A stretch of DNA of 8,913 nt, taken from positions 1 through 8,913 of the forward strand of contig SDNN01000120.1 of the NCBI GenBank assembly GCA_004524425.1. The letters run 5' to 3'. Below the pieces are notes generated by a model, which saw only the letters and a program-made list of their open reading frames with translations, was not told the origin of the DNA and made no database searches. Below are positions 5,594-8,913 of the stretch, one piece after another; position 1 is the first letter of the stretch; every line of letters starts with the position of its first letter. Source of the stretch: Promethearchaeota archaeon (lineage in GTDB: Archaea > Asgardarchaeota > Lokiarchaeia > Sigynarchaeales > SOKP01). The translations under genes were made by a program, and so were the position numbers.

Positions 5594-7051
5594 ATGCATT
5601 TCTGTCCATATTGTAAAAAAACTGTACGATCGGAATGGTCCTATTGTCATCATTGTAATAAACCCCTTATTGTCAATTTAAAAGAGAATTTAAACCATGA
5701 TAGTCCTAAAGATTTAATCAATGAAAGTGCTTACTTTCATGAAGATTTATATTCATCTAATGCTAACTTAAAAGCTGATTCGAGTTTATTTGATCACGGT
5801 ATAATTGAAGAAAGTTTAAATTCTCGATTAGAGAAAATTGATGAGGAAATTGAAACAAAACTTTCTCAGGGGAAATCAATTGGAAATTTATTACTTGAAA
5901 AATCAAGTTTATTTTACTTAAATAGAGATTATGAGACATGCTTAAAAATTTTAGAAACAGCACTGAACAATTTCATAGCAGAAAACGATGATCTAAATAG
6001 TGCCATTACATTCAATGAGATAGGATTAATTCAAGAGGATTTAGGATTTTTTGACAATGCTATTTATAATTTCGAGAAAGCTTTAGAATTCTTGATAAAT
6101 CTAAAAGATCATATAAAACTGATCAAAGTTTATAATAATCTTGCGAACGTGTATCGGTTATTAAATGATCTTGAATATTCATATGAATATTATGAAAAAG
6201 CGTTAAGAGTAGCTGAAAATGAGAATTATATTTCAGAAGAAATAAAGACATCGAGCAATTTAGTAGAAATTTTATTTCTTATGGGAGATTTTGACAAGAT
6301 CGAGAGAATTCTAAGACGTAATTTAGAATATTTTAATTCTATTGCTGATCCTTACGGAATGGTTATAACTCTTAGTAAACTGGGAAAATTAAACTATCTC
6401 TTAGGTCCATCTAAATATAAAACAGCTCTAAAATTTTTTAAGGAATCACTCGAATTAACAGGTAATATCGAAATAGGAGATCATTTCACTCATAGAAATA
6501 AAGGAAGTTTAGAATGGGAGTCTCTTCTATATTTAGGAAAAATAAAGCTTTCTTGGAAGATCTATGAGGAAGCAAAAATCTATTTACTAAAAAGCCTTGA
6601 AGCCATGAGGAACATCAAAGAGGATAATGATTATATAGAAGAAGGGATAGTGTTAGAAAATTTGGGAATCCTTTTTGAAAAAGTAAATGATAAAAATAGA
6701 TCTATTCAGTACTATAAATTAGCGGCTGATCTATATTACAGATTTGGTGAGGATGCTAAGCAAGCAGACATCAAAACTAAGATTGCTAGAATTTATTTGA
6801 ATGATAAAGGTGATGGGAATGAAGCAATAAATTACTTGGAAGAAGCACTTGACATTTACCGAGACTTAAATTACATGAAAGAATCCGCTGAAATCTTAGA
6901 AAAATTAGGAGATGTATATGCCAATCAAAATAGTACCGATATTGCCATTTCATATTTTCAAGAAGCTAAACATTATTATGGTGAATTACTAGATAATGAT
7001 AAAGTCAAATTTTTAGACTCTAAAATCAAATTAATCATGAATTCCAATTAA
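5594..7051 (+). CDS. Zinc-ribbon and TPR repeat protein
   Basis: This 485-residue protein starts with a compact zinc-ribbon, Cys4-x2-Cys7 and Cys18-x2-Cys21 in CPYCKK...CHHCNK. A low-complexity acidic and asparagine-rich linker (about 28-90) follows. Then come about nine tetratricopeptide repeats at roughly 96-129, 136-169, 176-209, 216-249, 256-289, 308-341, 350-383, 391-424 and 431-464. The DNAIYNFEKALEFL (154-167) and NEAINYLEEALDIYRDL (409-425) segments are typical second-helix signatures. The ribbon probably binds one zinc and gives a docking or nucleic-acid contact, while the TPR superhelix binds partner proteins. No membrane segment is seen. It shares fold and orientation with the TPR gene upstream, from which it is separated by 148 bases, so they may be diverged paralogs or partners. 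The ATG has no evident Shine-Dalgarno, but the cysteines begin at residue 4, which fixes the start closely. The specific function is unknown. Confidence 0.86.
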   Translation: MHFCPYCKKTVRSEWSYCHHCNKPLIVNLKENLNHDSPKDLINESAYFHEDLYSSNANLKADSSLFDHGIIEESLNSRLEKIDEEIETKLSQGKSIGNLLLEKSSLFYLNRDYETCLKILETALNNFIAENDDLNSAITFNEIGLIQEDLGFFDNAIYNFEKALEFLINLKDHIKLIKVYNNLANVYRLLNDLEYSYEYYEKALRVAENENYISEEIKTSSNLVEILFLMGDFDKIERILRRNLEYFNSIADPYGMVITLSKLGKLNYLLGPSKYKTALKFFKESLELTGNIEIGDHFTHRNKGSLEWESLLYLGKIKLSWKIYEEAKIYLLKSLEAMRNIKEDNDYIEEGIVLENLGILFEKVNDKNRSIQYYKLAADLYYRFGEDAKQADIKTKIARIYLNDKGDGNEAINYLEEALDIYRDLNYMKESAEILEKLGDVYANQNSTDIAISYFQEAKHYYGELLDNDKVKFLDSKIKLIMNSN

Positions 7052-7070
7052 AATAACAATCATGCGAAAT

Positions 7071-8273
7071 CTAAATTTGTATCTTTTTAAGGAATAATTT
7101 CTTTGATAAAATCCATTCTAAAGTTCCGACTCCTTTTCCATATTTAACCCATAGATGCATTATAATCCCTATTAAAATAAGATAAATGAAAATCGAGGGA
7201 ATAAATATGAAAATACTTATTTGATTAGTTAAAAAAATCAATCCAATGAAATGGATAATGAATATCGTCAAGGAGACATTTCCATAAAAACAAAAAGTTT
7301 TTACAATATAATTCCGTACATCTATTTTCTTCATGTCAATAACATATATAATTAGACCAAGAATAAACAATGAAACTCCTAAACTATAAAATAAATTAGG
7401 AGCAGTTCCCCTTATGAATAGCCCTGGTATCCCCGAAATTTTCCAAGATTCGTGTTGTAGAATTGTGACATTTTTAATGGTGGGATATTCAGAAGGATCA
7501 AGAATTTCTGAAGTGACAAATCCATACCCAAAATATATGCTTATTAATGTAAATATTATTCCAAATGTCATGAAAGCCCGAACGGTATCTAAATAAGCCT
7601 TCTTGTTTTCTAATAAAAGAGCTTCCAATAATCGCTCACCAAAGATGGTAGAAAAAAAGCAAAAAGCAGCATACGGTAAGAAACACATTTCTGGATTAGG
7701 GGATACTAAAATAAAATGTAAAGCATGAAAAATAAAATGGTTATTTTTTGTTAAATATAAAAATTCTCTAATTGGAGTTGTTATGAAAAAAATCACAAAA
7801 CCAATGACCCATCTCGCCCCTCTTGATAATCTAATGGAATAATAACAAATTACATATGCCATTCCAATAAACATGAGCATGTTCCACCCCCAAAGATTTA
7901 TGGGGAAAGGAACCTTTTTTATAGTAAAGAGATTATATATCATTCCTAACGAAATCAAGATAAGCGCTCTGGATAAGATTTCATTCCTGATTGCTTTATC
8001 AGGATTGATGCCCATCTTTTTTTTCCACCAAAAAATTACGGTTATACAGCTTAGAAAGGTAAATAGCGGTATTCCAAGCACATCCAGATAAACGCTCAAA
8101 AAAGCGCTAATCTCCTCGGAATCTAACCAGATCTTTCCAAAATTTAAAATGATTATAACGCAAACTGAGAATCCTTTTAGAAAATCAATTGAATGAATCC
8201 TTAAATAAGGGTCAATTAGAGTATTAGAATCTTGGTTATTGACTTCTTTTATTGATATTTCTTTCTTGTTCAT
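7071..8273 (-). CDS. Polytopic membrane protein resembling YeiB/DUF1624-DUF418 acyltransferase-like families
   Basis: This 400-residue protein has about ten membrane helices, at roughly 33-50, 60-82, 101-116, 128-147, 153-170, 196-215, 233-253, 293-312, 331-349 and 352-376, after a polar N-terminal tail of about 25 residues. The RIHSIDFLKGFSV segment (25-37) matches the R..siDflRG opening of membrane acyltransferase-like families (heparan-alpha-glucosaminide N-acetyltransferase domain, YeiB). GIPLFTFLSC (67-76) and the LWGWNML region (127-133) fit as well. The YGNVSLTIFIIH (330-341) and GTLEWIL (383-389) segments recall the DUF418 C-terminus. Family members are thought to move acyl groups across or onto membrane-face substrates; the substrate here is unknown. 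A conserved active-site histidine could not be assigned. It lies 55 bases downstream of a GNAT gene on the same strand and converges on the TPR gene with 19 bases between stops. The ATG start lacks a Shine-Dalgarno. Confidence 0.68.
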   Translation of the reverse strand: MNKKEISIKEVNNQDSNTLIDPYLRIHSIDFLKGFSVCVIIILNFGKIWLDSEEISAFLSVYLDVLGIPLFTFLSCITVIFWWKKKMGINPDKAIRNEILSRALILISLGMIYNLFTIKKVPFPINLWGWNMLMFIGMAYVICYYSIRLSRGARWVIGFVIFFITTPIREFLYLTKNNHFIFHALHFILVSPNPEMCFLPYAAFCFFSTIFGERLLEALLLENKKAYLDTVRAFMTFGIIFTLISIYFGYGFVTSEILDPSEYPTIKNVTILQHESWKISGIPGLFIRGTAPNLFYSLGVSLFILGLIIYVIDMKKIDVRNYIVKTFCFYGNVSLTIFIIHFIGLIFLTNQISIFIFIPSIFIYLILIGIIMHLWVKYGKGVGTLEWILSKKLFLKKIQI

Positions 8274-8306
8274 GATAAAGAAAGAGGTTCTTAACTTAAT
8301 AATGAA

Positions 8307-8316
8307 TTTTTAAATA
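8307..8316 (-). promoter_or_regulatory. Weak TATA-like element before the acyltransferase-like gene
   Basis: On the minus strand TATTTAAAAA lies 34-43 bases before the ATG at 8273. A start about 25 bases downstream would give a leader of only around ten bases, consistent with the missing Shine-Dalgarno. Alternatively the gene is simply read through from the GNAT gene upstream. The whole gap is AT-rich, so the match is weak. Confidence 0.22.
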
Positions 8317-8328
8317 ATAATAAAATTT

Positions 8329-8913
8329 TTAGTTAAAATCATCAGCCTTATATACTTTTACATCAAAATCTTCAAAACCTAATGAACTGATGAAGTCATA
8401 AGATGCTTTATTATCTTTATAAACTTCACAGCGTAGTTCCTTTACTCCTTTCTTTTTAAAATAATCCCAGCTGGCCATTCCTAATACGGTGCCTAATCCT
8501 TTCCTCTGAAATCGTGGTATAACACCAAGACCAGCTATTACTCCATATTCTTGATTTGGCCCTTCAAAATCAAGTATGGCAAACCCCGCATCGACTCCAT
8601 ATACTTTCGCAATTAAAACGATTGTTTCAGGATATTCATATATTTGTTTTAAAGTATCTACTTCTAAAGGTCTATAAGGAGTACAAGAAGTCATCCAACT
8701 TCTATTATATACTTGACAGACGGACGGTATATCCTCTAAAGTAGCTTCTCTAATTTTTGCCTTAAGAATGTTTCTTTCCACATCTTTTCTTAACTTTTCT
8801 TCAAATTCAGGAGTTATTTTTTCTACGGGTAATCTCATTTGAACATAAGTTAAGCCTGTGGTGGCTAATTCGGATTGAATTTCATCCTCCTTCTTTTCTT
8901 TTTTATCAAATGC
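8329..8913 (-). CDS. GNAT-family N-acetyltransferase, 5'-truncated
   Basis: The protein transfers an acetyl group from acetyl-CoA to an amine; its acceptor cannot be told from sequence. The frame remains open for 25 codons upstream of the ATG at 8838 to the window edge. That ATG has no Shine-Dalgarno, so the true start is probably outside and 194 residues are visible. Counted from the edge, a charged Lys/Glu-rich stretch and a TGLTYVQMRLP segment come first (about 1-29). The GNAT fold then begins near AKIREATLEDI (52-62). Motif A, GVIPRFQRKGLG (130-141), carries the R-Q-R-K-G-x-G acetyl-CoA pyrophosphate loop. The NKASYDFISSLGFE segment (168-181) is motif B. The conserved-looking extension before the fold suggests a second small domain or a longer parent protein. 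It may share a transcript with the membrane acyltransferase-like gene 55 bases downstream. Confidence 0.88.
   Translation of the reverse strand, partial: AFDKKEKKEDEIQSELATTGLTYVQMRLPVEKITPEFEEKLRKDVERNILKAKIREATLEDIPSVCQVYNRSWMTSCTPYRPLEVDTLKQIYEYPETIVLIAKVYGVDAGFAILDFEGPNQEYGVIAGLGVIPRFQRKGLGTVLGMASWDYFKKKGVKELRCEVYKDNKASYDFISSLGFEDFDVKVYKADDFN

Noticed and set aside
7414..8091. Two short plus-strand open frames (60 and 72 codons)
   Set aside because: Both are antisense to the polytopic membrane gene and show no domain or ribosome site.
1..8913. tRNA, rRNA, CRISPR arrays, insertion sequences or attachment sites
   Set aside because: No cloverleaf-like conserved arms, no regularly spaced repeats, no transposase or integrase and no terminal inverted repeats were seen on reading; a covariance-model scan was not possible.

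Overview
The window is AT-rich (roughly two thirds A+T by eye) and holds nine protein-coding genes, two of them cut by the window edges. No rRNA, tRNA, CRISPR array, transposase or integrase was seen. I infer an archaeon, possibly a Lokiarchaeia-like Asgard lineage. The reasons are TATA-box-like TTTTTATA elements rather than -35/-10 pairs, pure T-tract gene ends, GGTGAG-type ribosome sites on some genes and none on others, two TTG starts, an AmmeMemoRadiSam-type radical SAM gene, and many TPR and small membrane proteins. No marker gene is present, so this assignment is tentative.

Layout from left to right. Bases 1-1320 (+) are the 3' part of an FAD-dependent glycerol-3-phosphate dehydrogenase (GlpD/GlpA type). 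Bases 1506-2153 (+) are an unrecognised six-helix membrane protein with a TTG start. Bases 2260-3372 (-) are a radical SAM enzyme of the AmrS type, also with a TTG start. A compact divergent promoter region (3373-3487) separates it from a co-directional run on the plus strand. That run holds a C_GCAxxG_C_C putative redox protein (3488-3928), a four-helix membrane protein with two cysteine clusters (4011-4517), a TPR protein only 7 bases downstream (4525-5445), and a larger TPR protein with an N-terminal zinc ribbon (5594-7051). It meets a minus-strand pair head-on with a 19-base gap. That pair is a polytopic membrane protein resembling the YeiB/DUF1624-DUF418 acyltransferase-like families (7071-8273) and a GNAT acetyltransferase whose frame stays open to the right edge (8329-8913).

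How the genes may work together. The most suggestive block is 3488-5445, possibly to 7051. A small cysteine redox protein lies next to a membrane protein with two predicted cytosolic Cys clusters, which is closely spaced with a TPR scaffold protein. A second TPR protein with a metal-binding ribbon follows. This could be a membrane-anchored redox or metal-handling module with TPR adaptors, but that is inference from context. The right-hand pair combines two acyl-transfer-like proteins in one probable transcript. The GlpD fragment points to glycerol-3-phosphate catabolism, and its partners are outside the window.
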